From Oegoconia quadripuncta (Eukaryota; Arthropoda; Insecta; Lepidoptera; Autostichidae), in NCBI GenBank assembly GCA_949316235.1, contig OX438750.1, positions 20,338,865 through 20,402,864 on the forward strand: 64,000 bases of DNA. The letters are read 5' to 3'. Below are positions 1 to 11,891 of the stretch, piece by piece; the first letter of the stretch is position 1; every line of letters starts with the position of its first letter. The position numbers were made by a program, and so were the translations under genes. A model generated the notes under the pieces. The model was not told the origin of the DNA. It did no database searches and saw nothing but the letters and a program-made list of their open reading frames with translations.

Positions 1-3000
1 TAAGATGAATCTCGCGACACTTTGCACATTAAAATTGTTAAAACCGTTTACACTACAGGAAGTAACATAGAACGATACATAAATTCCCTTCCTGAGCCAG
101 TCGCTAAAAAGGATGAAGTTCTCAATTCGACGCGTATGTGTGTTTTTTTTATGGGTATGTCACAGCTCTGACATTTGTGAACTGATTTTGATGAATGTTT
201 TTTGTTTAGATAAATGAAGAACTGACAATGCACTTAGGGGCCCCATATTTTTAAAGTAGCTTGTATTGTCAATTTTTGGCAGTAGTGAAATTGCTAGAAG
301 CATTAACAACCAGGTAGGTCATAGTGGCTATATCACATCTCCCTAAAATGAAGAACGACGTGCAGATATTGTTTAAAATTGAAAAGTTTTCATTTGTAAC
401 GTGGCTGTGGCATGTAATAAGCCATCTTTGTCGCGGAATTAGCAATCAGCGGACGGCAGGCCGAGCACGCCTGAAAAAAACATCCTCCGAGCTCTTTCTT
501 AATTACCCCTCAGATAAGCTTTACAGCGCAGCCCACGCCGCAAATTACTATTATTTATTTAACGGCCCGACTAAATGAAAATATGAAATATGCTCCCCCT
601 CAAACTTGACTTAAAGGGTCAACTACAATTAAGAAATATGACAGAAGAAAAACTCTTTAAAAATATTAAAGACACTCGAGCATTTTAACCGCTGTATCTC
701 GTTATAAAAGACGTAAAAGTTGGCAGTCCTTTCGTAAAAATGTGTACGGCCGAAGTTTTCCACTTTACCGACGTCAAAATGAACTTCGTTTAAGGGCGGA
801 ATTGTATTTGGAACTTGTTAATTCTCGTCTCCGGCGCAGTTACTTAAGTAAGTCTTTCATTAGCGGTCGTCACGTGCTGTGAATTATAAGTCAAGTTTTA
901 AGGTTCGGAAAAATTCGAAGACAATACTACCTCGGCAGCGCCTGCGATTGAAAACCCTTCTGCTATGGGCTGAATACAAATCGTAACCCCATATCTAAGA
1001 ACTTTTATTAAGAGGTCGACATTTCTGAACAAAATAATGTCGACCATTACAATGCGAATGCATTCGGAAAATAACAAGTGGGCTATTATTGGTAGTTAGA
1101 TTTTATTATCATATTCCAAAGAATATTTGAATATATTCTAAATGGAACGCAAGTCGTATCTACATACATATATGACGGTCCTTCTAACGGACTGTGATAT
1201 TGCTTAAATTGCTATTTTTAAAACCAAGAAATTATTTTTTATTGATTGAACTCTTCTCTCCTCTTATTTATAATCTATCCTACCAATGATAAAGGTCAAG
1301 GATAACAATTAGTTGGGGCCTACCCAGGCCAACGGTTTCTCCAGCTTTGCAAATGAACGATTTTTTTCCTCGGCCCACTGCATGTGCTCCTTCAGCACAT
1401 GGTTTAAGAATTTTATGAACATGGCAAAAGAGCTAAATCACCGGGAATACTGGACCGTCAGTTTACATGCTTTAATTAATTATATTAAATTAAAGCAAGG
1501 TGAAGTATTTACCTATTTGCCGGACGATAATAATAATAATTACAATAGTTTCTCAGAAAAAATGGCCGAGTTGCGTGAAGGCTTATTGAATACGGCCAGT
1601 GAGTGGCGTGCGGTAACAAAAAGGAACATACGTCACTCAGACTCGACGGGGAATCGCGGAGGACAATGAAAAACACTTTCCCCCGCTGCGCGAATGCAAA
1701 GTAGGGTAAAGTTATGCCCACACCACCGATTTTTATTACACTTGTAAAGATTTTATCGGGGACCGCACTTGTTTATTAAATAAAGAAAAGTTGCACACGA
1801 AGCACTTCGTGACCGTTACAAGGGCATAACAAAGGAAAATAATATTATTGTCCGGAAGGAACTCGTCGGAAAAAGGACCTTATTATGTTTCGCAAACAAG
1901 TCAACAAACTTTTTGATTTTGAAAATTTACTCGATAAGATCCCACGTACGGATTTTACCAATAGAGAAGAATATAATATATTTTACGGCAGGGTACAATA
2001 ATAAGCAGTTTTGTGTTGTTACGTTTTTATTCGTATTGTTTTTGGAGATATACTCGTATAAGTGAAACAGATGGGATATGCAAGTAAATTGAGAAATTGT
2101 CTTAAATATAGCTAGCTATATAAACAGCTTTGGGAAATTTACATGTGTTTGAGATACACGACATTTCATAAAATATTCAAGATACAATGTAAATTCCGAG
2201 GTTAATGCTATCACAATAGTAATTAAATCAGCCTGCATTAGTCATAGACATCGATCTATTTAAATATTTCAATGAAAATTAGAATAGCAATTTAGTTATA
2301 TTGTGATTGTGGAGAAATGTCCTGCAGCGCATCAGCAATTTATTCCGATTGCTAGACGAATTAATTACGTTCTCTCAAGGCTCCACGGAGTGACGAGTGA
2401 CAGAGATAAAGTAAATTAATTGCTGCTGGTACATTCAAATTTCTTTTTTATTGTTACATTTCATTGTTTTAAGCGGGAACTTGTGTATAAATGAATAGGT
2501 GCGATGCGTACACACACATTCACAAACGAAGAAATCTACTATAGTAAAATTTTTGTACGTAAATGGGAGTTTGTATGAAGATGAGACGGCGCTGGCCGAT
2601 ATAACCAGAGATGTGCAGTGAACTCAGAAGGACCTTCCAGCGAAATGTTGAGTCCATCTCTGATTGTGACAGCTGTTATATTAAGTTACATTTTGTGCAA
2701 CGGATTTGTTTATTTTTAGGGCAATTAGTCCTGTTTTTACTCAATACGAAAGAGAAATACGAGTATAAATGAATAAACATGTTTCGAGCTATTAAGGTCT
2801 CCAGAGTAAATAGTGTTCAGGTAGTTTACAAACCAAGTACGGAACATGAATATAAACATACAGTGAAAGGAAACTACGAAATGAATTAAATTCACTCATG
2901 ACTTCTGATAGGTCTACACAATAGTAGTGACGGACTTCAAAATTTATAATACCCCCACAACTATCATTAAACACATCCCACGGATTCGTATATCAAACGG

Positions 3001-3204
3001 ACCCAGTGTTGAATAGTTACTCGACTTTGACAGTAACAGGTAGGGCTTAAATGAAATCGGTGTTCATTTGAAAGGCATGAACCAGCCGAGGATCCTCATC
3101 ACACCGGCGGCGGACGGCCTAACTACGTATCTTGTTTAAAAATATTGTGATGTTGATAGAGGTTTACTATTCCATATAGAGACGTTAAGAAACTTTAAGC
3201 TTAA
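1..3204. other. Intergenic, no gene recognised
   Basis: I found no recognisable gene or repeat in this AT-rich stretch. The longest open frame of interest is 118 codons on the plus strand at 1313-1669. It opens with TTG, resembles nothing I know, and runs through an asparagine tract that is low-complexity DNA (repeated aat at about 1530-1545). No splice pair or signal peptide supports it. Confidence 0.5.
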
Positions 3205-3332
3205 TAACAAGGAATAAATAAATATATTTGCACACATATGCAACGCCATCTAGTTCCACACTAAGCAACTAGGCTTGTATTATGGATATCAGATGGTTGA
3301 TATACTACACAAATACATATTTTTGTAAATAA

Positions 3333-3371
<39 letters not shown>

Positions 3372-3500
3372 TGAAAACATCCATAACTCGGGTGCACATG
3401 TACCTATTCATCATACAAACATATGCCCCTAGCGGGATTCGAAACCGCGATCTTTTAGTATAGCAATCAGTGTGTCTAACCACTATCCCAAACAGATTGT
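3205..3500 (-). mobile_element. SINE-B copy (tRNA-headed), near full length
   Basis: On the minus strand the head near 3500 carries a TTTGGGATAGTGGTTAG A-box-like segment and a GGTTTCGAATCCC B-box-like segment. It continues into the body shared with the copies at 20340, 22855, 24166 and 60993 (an 'actcgggt' block and a 'ctagttccacactaagcaac' block), and ends in an AT-rich tail toward 3205. An (AT)n tract interrupts the body. A functional tRNA is unlikely because the cloverleaf 3' half is replaced by SINE body. Confidence 0.8.
3336..3364. repeat. (AT)n microsatellite inside SINE-B
   Basis: An uninterrupted AT dinucleotide run lies in the variable middle of the SINE-B copy. Other copies have only a short AT-rich spacer here, so it probably expanded after insertion. 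Confidence 0.9.
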
Positions 3501-3885
3501 CAAATATACGTCAAGTATACGAAAATGATTGGGAACAACAATATTTAAGTTGGTATTAATTTAATACTCGTATTAAATTAATAGTACATGGAGACTTTTT
3601 AACAAAGAAATTTGTTGGCTTCCGAATACATATAAAATATAATGCATCATACACCTAAAACAATATAAGACTGGCAATGAAATTGGAAGGAAAATTTCGC
3701 CTAACACATTGCCGCATAAATGTGTGCAAAATACTGTGTGCGTTATAAAAGAATGATTCCATTGTGCGGCAGTGAAATTAGTTGTAAGTTGCATTAATGA
3801 ACTAAATATTATCCATCGCATAAACGTTATTAACGAAATGCCACAGAGCTAACGCTAAAGTCTCTATTCCCACTAGCTGCTGGGA

Positions 3886-4672
3886 CTGCAGTGGGGTCCA
3901 CATATCGATAAGTTAGCGAAGCGCCTCAGTTCTGCAGTGTTTGCGATTAAAAAAATACGTTATTTAACCGATGTTAATACCGCGAGGCTGGCTTATTTCA
4001 GTTATTTCCATAGCATACTGACTTACGGCATTCTGTTGTGGGGAAATGCCGCGGACATAAATTGTATCTTTGTTCTGCAGAAACGAGCGGTTCGCGCGAT
4101 TTACAAACTGGGCCTCAGAGTGTCTCTTAGGAATAAATTTAAAGAAATTAATATATTAATATTAGCATCGCAATATGTTTACGAAAATTTAATGTATGTA
4201 AGAAAAAATCTAGAATCGTTTAAGAAAAATAGTGATATACATAATGTTAATACCAGATATAAAAATAAACTTGCTGTTCGTGTCAGCCGTTTACACAAAG
4301 TCACTAAGTCATTTAAGGGGCAATGTATACGCTTTTATTATTAAATTAAATTTAATATTATTAAATTAAATTAAATAATGTGACATTATTTACCAAAGGC
4401 TATTATAAAATTTCTGACTATCTGGATGATAAGCAAGCATGGACATAGACCGCTCGGCGATAATCAGCCTAATTATACAATATAATATAATTGTAACCCA
4501 AACTTATTTAAAAGAGCAACCCTTGAGTTTCTTGCTCGTTCTTCTCTGGGGAATCAGCTTTGTGAATGAGCAATAATGTTAAAAACTTTAATAATAACAT
4601 AAAAAATGTGACGTTTTCAAGTGATAATTTTTATCCTACGAAATAAATATTTTTTGATTTGATTTGATTTGA
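3886..4672 (+). pseudogene. Jockey/CR1-group LINE, 3' fragment with RT C-terminus
   Basis: Translation from about 3886 (LQWGPHIDKLAKRLSSAVFA) through 4344 matches the C-terminal, post-catalytic part of a non-LTR reverse transcriptase. The match is nearly residue for residue with the LINE copy at 28768-30081 (shared NTARL.YFSYFHS and GILLWGNAADIN). The RT catalytic core is missing, so the copy is 5' truncated. After the stop near 4344 an untranslated region with the shared cttgctcgttctt block leads to a terminal (TTTGA)n tail at about 4648-4672. That kind of tail is typical of CR1-like rather than poly(A) LINEs. Exact clade is uncertain. Confidence 0.85.
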
Positions 4673-4925
4673 GCTCTATTAATATTTAAATTTACTGAAT
4701 TAACGATGACTATCCCATTGAAAGACATTACAACATGTAATAGCTCTGTACGCGGGCGCCTATCTTGAATAAGTTAGTACATATAGACGGTAGAGGGAGT
4801 GTAGTGTTTGCACGGCGCTGCGGCACCCATCGACGTCCGATGGGATAATGGCAGCACTTGGCGTGACGTGACACTACACAGAGCGAAATTCGGTCTCGAC
4901 TCCTAATGAAATTCGCCTTTCTACC

Positions 4926-5510
4926 TAGCCCAGGGAAAATACGGCAAAAAATTAGCTTAGCTAGACATAATTCAGAACCGACTTATGTAATTGATATTTT
5001 ATATAGAGGTATATTAGAGATGTAATTTTGAACTAAGCCTAAACAAACGAGCGCTTAGTGTAGATTTTCTTTGAAAACCTATTTTAGTTTATATCTTGAT
5101 AACAATAAATACTAACTGATATTTAATTAGATACTAACTGATTCTTTTGTTAAACTCAGTTAACTTATTGATGGATAAAAAACTAAGCATGTTATAGTTA
5201 GGCGTGTATGTGTTTTAGCTGATAATGTCATCGAGCTGCATTGCTTAAGAAATGAAATTGAGAACTAATATTTTGTAACAATAATTTCCCTAAATGTTTT
5301 AAATTTAAAGAAATAGGTATCCATCAATTGAACATTTTTTTTAAGAAACATATTTTTCAACTTTAGCTAATTTGGTTACTTAGTACTTGCGTTTTTTACA
5401 AATGCTTAATTTTTAGCAATTGTTACTACATTTACAACACTTTATTCAATGTTTCAAGAAAATCGCGGTTATTCGTTATTCCGAGGTCAAACCGTATTTT
5501 CCCTGGGCTA
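4926..5510. mobile_element. TIR-bounded non-autonomous element, 585 bp
   Basis: A perfect 19-bp inverted repeat, TAGCCCAGGGAAAATACGG at 4926-4944 and its reverse complement at 5492-5510, brackets about 550 bp of AT-rich DNA without a transposase frame. A TA target duplication is possible because the repeat begins with TA, but I cannot separate it from the TIR. Superfamily not assigned. Confidence 0.6.
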
Positions 5511-6439
5511 ACCTCCGTTCATAGACTGTAACGTATCACAATAAGAAGTATTAAATACTGTAATTTTCAAGTGTTTTTATAAGTTTGGATTGAAGGCCGA
5601 TTGGATGGGTGACTTCAATAAATAATTAATAAATATATTATATAGCCTTAACTGCCATTCTAATTATTTTAAAATTGATTAAAAAGTTCAATTAATTTTT
5701 ACCATATGTTAATTGTTGTAATGTAAATGTAATGGGTATATACCCAAACCACGGCAATATTTTTTGAACGAATCGAATCATTGAAAACATTAATTAGTTT
5801 TTTTGATAATCAAACATAATTAGAAAACTGGTCTCTATCCAAACACAAAACTGCACATTAAACTCTAGCAAACACATTTAAACTTACAGCATGTCACGAC
5901 ACAATAGGTATGATATTTACAAATAACATAAAATCTTTTCAAAAGGGTTGCTAAGCAGTATGGAGCCCGAAGGTAGGTGGCATCCACTTTCTATCGATTT
6001 TTAAATTTAGGTAGGTAAGTACCTCCTTTGGATTAATTTGTCTAACTAAGCATTTCGCATTCGCTTTCGTTTTCGATCAACGAAGATAAGTTTCATTTAG
6101 CGCGAACGGTCCTCGTTTCAGAACGTAATCAGTCAGCGCTGATTATTTGCAATTAGAGCCAGACGTTAATCCAAATCAGTGACCTACAGAGGCGGCTTGA
6201 AAATACAAACTGTTACATGTTCACTGGTTTTACACAAATCCCCTAGTCCTGACTGGGCCGTCGTAGTAGTAGTGAGGAGAGTGTGTATTATAGTTCATAA
6301 TACACAATCTCCTCACACATCATACACACACTCCTTACACATGCACACACACTAACACTAAAAATGAGGGCCGATTTAATTACTTTAAAAAATATGTCTA
6401 TAATTCTAATATGTAATAGATTCCGATAGAAATTAAAAA
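5511..6439. other. Intergenic with one short hairpin
   Basis: No gene was seen. The one structure I note is a hairpin at 6272-6316: a 20-nt arm starting gtgaggaga pairs with its complement with one mismatch around a loop of about 5 nt. Confidence 0.5.
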
Positions 6440-6835
6440 TCTTAATTATCAATCAATCAAATACGCTTTATTGTTTAAATAAGGAAGGTACATTTAAATA
6501 TCTTATAGAAACTACAAATTAGGCGGATAATTACAATTATCTTAATTAAGTGGATTAGAATTAGGTTTTAGGTACTATATAGTTATTATGGAACTCCTCC
6601 ATGAGCGTGTCCTTCTGATACAGGTGTACTTCACTTAATAGAAGGTCACAAGTACATAGATTACATTGTACCATTTTGTTAGAGAAATATTTTTTTTTGA
6701 TACCTCGTATAGTCAGAGGAAGCTGTAGATCCTGTAGTGGGGACGTAAGGCCGTTAATGTGATGTTTGGGAGCATATATCCTACACGTAAAATAGTACAA
6801 CAAAGCACAAGGGAATAAATACCAATTCTCACCTC
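6440..6835 (-). other. LINE-like 3' tail with unrecognised 80-codon open frame
   Basis: Read on the minus strand, an 80-residue frame (6561-6803) with a CNLCTCDLL segment is followed by a segment ending AATAAAGCGTATTTGATTGATTG at about 6440-6465. That matches the AATAAAG plus (ATTG)n end of LINE 3' regions elsewhere here (for example 32256-32383). I do not recognise the protein. It may be the 3' end of a LINE-related element or a captured exon. A GAG/GTGAGA donor-like site lies just 5' of it near 6830. Confidence 0.35.
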
Positions 6836-7442
6836 AAAGGAAAGCTATCTGCACCGTATAGGAGAGAACGATTCGTAGCAATGCCAAGGTAAATATTATT
6901 TGAGATTTCTGTGAACAGATCGGTTTTAAAGTCACGTAGCCGCCAGTGATTTCAATTTCGTGCTAAGATCTCGAGCCCACTGAGGCCATCCCAAGAGGGA
7001 AAGTGAAATGTCATCCCTATGTATAGCTGTTTATTTTCAATTGTAGATAGAATTGGTCTTTAATCGAATTTTTCTGCTTTAGTTTTGCGATGCAATAGAA
7101 GTTTAGGTAAAAATTTTACCAGTCGTAATCAATACGTCGAAGACAGTCCCATACATTAAGTAATATCAAAATGAAACATGGTTTTTTAATCGACGAACAA
7201 TTGCAATCCGATCGGGTTACTATCTAGCTAAGCTGTAATATTATTTGAAAATTAATATCTACTTAAGAAGAGCAACTTGCAATTTTGTATGGAAATCAAA
7301 TTGCCCAAGAAATATGGTGAAACAAATGCATCGAATCTGCGACCTTAGATGTCATTACTTTCCATTATATGAGCTGCTTGCTCGTTTGTCTAACCATGGC
7401 ATGAAAAAATGATGCGGTTGTTTTAAATTTTATTAGAGTTCC
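6836..7442. other. Intergenic, nothing recognised
   Basis: About 600 bp without a repeat or gene that I can support. Confidence 0.5.
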
Positions 7443-7577
7443 TATTTTTTTATGCACAACGGGTTAGCACTTGACCTCAATCACATCTGATGTTAAGTGA
7501 AGACGAGACCGAACGTGGAAGCGTACTGACCCGGTAACCCAAATATTTGGGGAACTAGCTATCTTATCTCTGACAAC
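7443..7577 (-). mobile_element. SINE-A 3' fragment
   Basis: Antisense match to the SINE-A 3' body: blocks reading gtcagtacgc, tgtgattgaggtcaagt and gcataaaaaa in the sense direction. It is 5' truncated at about 7577 in the CCAAATATTTGG region, and the poly(A) end faces 7443. The full-length reference copy is at 22427-22757. Confidence 0.85.
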
Positions 7578-9328
7578 CGGATATACATCTGAATAGAGTA
7601 TACTAAAAAAATTTTGATCAATTTTAGTCTTACATACGTATGGACCGCCACCGCAGGGCTTAGAACGGTTTATGATGGATTGATCTATATAATGGGACAT
7701 TAGTAGAATAAAAGCAGGCAGGAATATTTGTTGTTGATTATGAACAAAAATGGTAGCTCGTAAATTTGCTACGTGGGTCGTAGCTCGCACCCGTAGATGA
7801 TACCCAATCTGCTACAATATGTTACCCGCGTCGCACTATTTACTTCTAATCTGTATTATTTAGTATTATTATCCTTAGCTGTAGTGATCTTCCTTAACAA
7901 ACATTATTAAAAGCTATTGTACTATATTGTATGAAACGAAAATATTGAATATTCATATCATCTAAATTGACTGCAGATTAAACTTTAAAACACAATCTAA
8001 ATAAAAATTTCATAAGTTTTAAAAGAAAATACCCGGGCTTATTGAATTTAAAAATACTACGGTTATACGGAAATATGAATTCACAAACGCTACCCACAAA
8101 GGCGAACGAGTAGAGCTCGTTTAAAACTCTCTTCAGCTCTTAGACTGAGCTTACCTGGTAAATAAAAGAACAGTCTCAGACCTGGTATATAGATCACAGA
8201 TAGGTATCTAAGCTAGTACCTAAGTGGATGGGTTTCACAATCCCCGCGGGATGCGTGTCGGATGGGAATGCACCGGGGCCATATTAAATCCCACGTCGTT
8301 CCCAGTGAATGCTCGGCTTAATATTGTGCGATCCTTAGAATCTACTGTTTCCTCCAGTCTGCACTCACCAGCTTAATATTGCGCGATCTTAGAATATTCC
8401 TAGTTATTGTTTCCACTGACAAATAATGCCTCATTCGGAATTCGTAATGAAATTCAATTGCCACATGTTTGAACATGTGGATAACTTTGAAGTTATTCGT
8501 TAGTTTTGCGTTGAGATTAACTTTACACAGATTTTTGATGAAATCCGTCTACAGCCTTGATGACAGCGCGAGTGACCAAAATTTAAAACAAAAACTTACG
8601 TTACACCCTAGACCTTCGCTACAGGAGTATATAAAAGTCGTTGGTCGAATTTATATCGGGTGATTTCTATATGACCGATTTTCACTTCAAATAGGTATGA
8701 GGTCAACTCTGTAATCACGAAAAACAGACAGATGGTTCATATAAAAGTTAGTCTTTTCAATAACTACGCAACCGCAATAGATTTATTTTAGTATAGGTAA
8801 AGTAATAATTATAGGTACCTATACCCTCAAATGGGTATCCCATTGAACTTAAAAATATTTTATTCTATTTTATATTAATGCAACATTTTAACAGTAACAT
8901 GATAATATGTAAAAATGATAGTATTACTTTGATTTTTATAATACCACGTTACCTTACCTATTAATAAGTTTAAATCTTTCTTTTCCTTTTATAAATTATT
9001 GTTTTTTTATATAAAATGCTTGAGGTCAAAAACCCTTTGTGCTTAAAAAATCAATAAAAAATTATTGTTTTTATTGATTGGTAAAAAAATATATTTAATT
9101 TTACTGATTATTCAATTTTACTTATTTTGAGTACATAAGTAATTTCAATTATAATGAAAATATAATAATTTGAATGTAATGATAACTAAATAAATAAATA
9201 GGAATGTAAATTGTATTCACTTTAAGTTGTGCATGAAACTGTTTACTGTAAGAAAATGAGAAAAGGAAAGGCCTTTTATTTTATTTTTATTAAAATAAAA
9301 ATTTGGCCAAATCGGATACCAACAAGTC
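7578..9328. other. Intergenic with an imperfect direct repeat
   Basis: No gene was recognised. At about 8313-8350 and 8371-8412 the segment gcttaatatt(g)(t/c)gcgatc...ttagaat is repeated directly about 60 bp apart, each copy ending in tgtttcc. The rest is AT-rich. Confidence 0.45.
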
Positions 9329-9855
9329 TATATAAGGTCCAACAAAATTAACCCGACAAATGTTGCAGAGTGTATGTATAGGATGTACATATTACGAAAA
9401 AAATAAAACATTAAAGTTAAAAGATTTTATTCAAAAAATAAAATTTAGAAATGTAAATTTTGTGAGTTGGACCTTAATGGCCGCGCGGTCTAAGTACTTT
9501 GCCACAACACACAAACACGTGCCGCGGTATATTTGAAGACGCCAAAAGGCGACCACAAGCTGCTCGTCACCGGCGCTTGCCCCGGGGCCGCGACTTGCTG
9601 CCCTGTGCCCCGCCACCCCCTTTGGCGTCGTCAAACGTTCATAACGTTGCCTGTTTTTTCTCATTTATAAAATAAGATACAATCGAAATGAAGTAAGTCT
9701 GTTAATTTGTATTTTCATTTGCACTTACATTAAATTTTTTTACTCGGAAACAACATTTTAAAGGCTAGTTTTTTAACGAATATATTATTTTATTGTTATG
9801 TATGTGCAATTGCCAAAGTTTGACGGGTTAATTTTGTTAGACTTTATATACAAAT
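9329..9855. mobile_element. TIR-bounded element with GC-rich core
   Basis: About 32 bp at 9329-9360 (TATATAAGGTCCAACAAAAT then TAACCCG) recurs inverted at 9819-9850 with about three mismatches. The sequence aacaagtct occurs just outside both ends (9321-9329 and 9856-9864) and may be a target duplication. The ends are not perfectly flush on the right, so this is tentative. The core (about 9480-9655) is unusually GC-rich for this window and holds a 77-codon minus-strand frame that I do not recognise. No transposase motif is visible. Confidence 0.55.
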
Positions 9856-10804
9856 AACAAGTCTTTAATGTATCCTGATGTTATTTTCTTCGAATGTTAT
9901 AAAATATTTTTGTTCAATTATGTTGAAACTTATTGTGTGTGTGTGACTGGAGCTACAAATGAACGATTTATTTATCTATCGTAACAACCGAAAAACAAAA
10001 AGGCATTTGCATCTAAAGTGACTATTATATATTAAAGAAATAAGATAAGTTATGCTTTGAATTTTCGACAAATGTAAAATCCATCTACCGTTTTCTCATC
10101 CCTCAAGACATTGGCGAGACTTGTAAAAACTAGAGCAGCTGGTCGCAACGGATCGCCGAAGAAAGAACTTGGAAGTAGTTATCGAACGGCAACTTCCATG
10201 TTTGAACTTCGAGTAGGTACGTGCATACCCGGCACCGATGCGACTATTTCAAAACTATGCAGCTGTTTAAAGTTCTAAATAAAGGAAACTTTCACCTAGA
10301 ACAATATTTTGTTGACGAACCATTTCTAAATAGGAATTATAAAACAATACTGAATGTTAATAGTCGTTAATGTAACATTAGAACAGAATTTTACATGAAA
10401 ACTAAAATCAGAATAGCAACAGGAGAATTATCAGGTATATCGACATGACTCTCGTTCCGTGGTCTTTTTTTTCTATGTGCATAATTATCATGTATCTTAT
10501 ATTGAAATAAAAGTAATTAACAAAATTGTAGGTGATCCTATACATGTTTTGCCTAATAACTATTACAAATTTACTAAGAGCACAAAAATTTACACGTGTT
10601 GCTCTACAGCAATACTGGCTAAGAAAGTAGTGTTGTTTTCGTAACAATGTAAGTTACGTAAAATTGTTATACCGTGTTGAGTTGCAGTTTGTTGCAGACT
10701 GATAAGAAGATTCTTGGAAGTATTTTATATACCGCGGCTTTAGAGCAGCAAGGGCGAATTAACACCCATTCAGACGATGGATAAACTGTGAACGGATCGT
10801 TTAA
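9856..10804. other. Intergenic, nothing recognised
   Basis: Overlapping short frames on both strands near 10410-10650 have no detectable protein character. I see no repeat here. Confidence 0.45.
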
Positions 10805-11083
10805 ATGCCGCTCAGGAGCGTAAATTATTGCCCTCAATGCTCGTTGTTTTCGCAGCAATTTATACGGCTAAGACATCGCGGCAAATGCGGGCACCTAGAT
10901 CGAAGGCACGCCACTGGCAGTAAAATAGATTCCTTACGAGGTGATAAGTATCCTACGACGAATGATATTGATAAAATGTTAGCTATTGGTTACATGATTG
11001 AATCTGAACGTTTTGTTATTAGAAAATTAAGTAGGGACCCGCATGCTCGTTTGCCGCCCTCTCATATATAAAAAAAAAAAATG
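10805..11083 (+). other. Possible retroelement 3' end: open frame then poly(A)
   Basis: An 88-codon frame ends in PHARLPPSHI at about 11071 and runs straight into a poly(A) run (about 11070-11082). An open frame ending immediately before a genomic poly(A) run suggests the 3' end of a retrotransposed sequence. The protein is not recognised and no target duplication was found. Confidence 0.3.
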
Positions 11084-11234
11084 GACTCCAATAGAAGCTA
11101 ATGAAAGGGACTCTCAAAGACTCTTTTTAATCGGGTTATACCGAAAAGTTATCTAAACTGACATACTAGCTAACGGTGGATCGCATATGGCGGTGCACGT
11201 CGATGCAGTCTGTGTAAAACCGTGCACGAGTCAT

Positions 11235-11365
11235 GACGAACGAGAGCCGGGTGTTCGTAGTCAGATGTGGTGCGGAGCCGTCCGTATGCCATGCATGACT
11301 CGTGAGTTGACGGGAGCCGGGTGTTCGTACGAAAATGTGGTGCCGCCCGTATGCCATGCCATGCA
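11235..11365. repeat. Imperfect direct duplication, about 70-bp period
   Basis: The segment gagccgggtgttcgta followed by atgtggtgc and cgtatgccatgc occurs twice (from about 11245 and from about 11315). The duplication raises GC content and keeps several frames open on both strands, which explains the clustered short frames here. They are not evidence of a gene. Confidence 0.7.
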
Positions 11366-11620
11366 ACATGCAATAACACCACAATAATTTGCATTAAACC
11401 GAATATTAGGTATCAGCAGATTAACCTGGACTCGCAGAGAAGCCTTCTAACATTTTTAAAAATATACTCTTCTTCGAATGGGTTGCGGTACGCTTTGATA
11501 GTATGTAAAGGAAGAGCTTTGTTGCTACTAACTTTTTAATTAAAGAGAGAATTAATTAGTTTCATACGATTAATAGTTGTCTAGTAATTCTTTTAGAAAA
11601 CCAGTAGGTAAGTACTTATC

Positions 11621-11650
11621 AAATTTCTTTTAAATTTGAGATTTAATGTG
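11621..11650. repeat. Left arm of a palindrome split by the copia insertion
   Basis: These 30 bases (aaatttctttt...atttaatgtg), plus tg at 16040-16041, are the reverse complement of 16046-16076 at 31 of 32 positions, with a 4-nt loop atcg at 16042-16045 in the reconstructed empty site. The 11646-11650 part is also the copia target duplication. Confidence 0.85.
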
Positions 11651-11842
11651 TGTAGCGAGGTTGAACAAAGACTAGCTTTGAATAATAAATGCAGCGGATT
11701 GCACATACAATAGTTTTATTAGTTTGTAAGGAATTTTTGGATACCATGACAAGCAAGACATAGACAAACAGTAGAGTAAATAAATATCAAAAGAGTTGTT
11801 ATAGATATATCTAGTTTATGTCTAAAGAATATAAACTTAACA
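11651..11842 (-). repeat. Copia 3' LTR (192 bp)
   Basis: The LTR downstream of pol in the element's own direction. It matches 15843-16034 at every base I compared and ends in the TG...CA dinucleotides expected for integrase. In the sense direction it contains an AATAAAA sequence that could serve polyadenylation. Confidence 0.95.
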
Positions 11843-11850
11843 CTCCCACT
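11843..11850 (-). promoter_or_regulatory. Copia polypurine tract
   Basis: On the minus strand AGTGGGAG abuts the TGTTAAG start of the 3' LTR. This is the usual position and composition of the copia plus-strand primer. Confidence 0.8.
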
Positions 11851-11891
11851 ATATCTAGAAAACAACTGAAAACTAACTACCTTAGTTAACA

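Noticed and set aside
3400..3500. tRNA genes suggested by A-box and B-box matches here and at 20.6, 24.2, 47.9, 50.4 and 61.0 kb
   Set aside because: The matches recur as the heads of SINE families with conserved non-tRNA bodies, and acceptor-stem pairing is not seen. They are SINE promoters.
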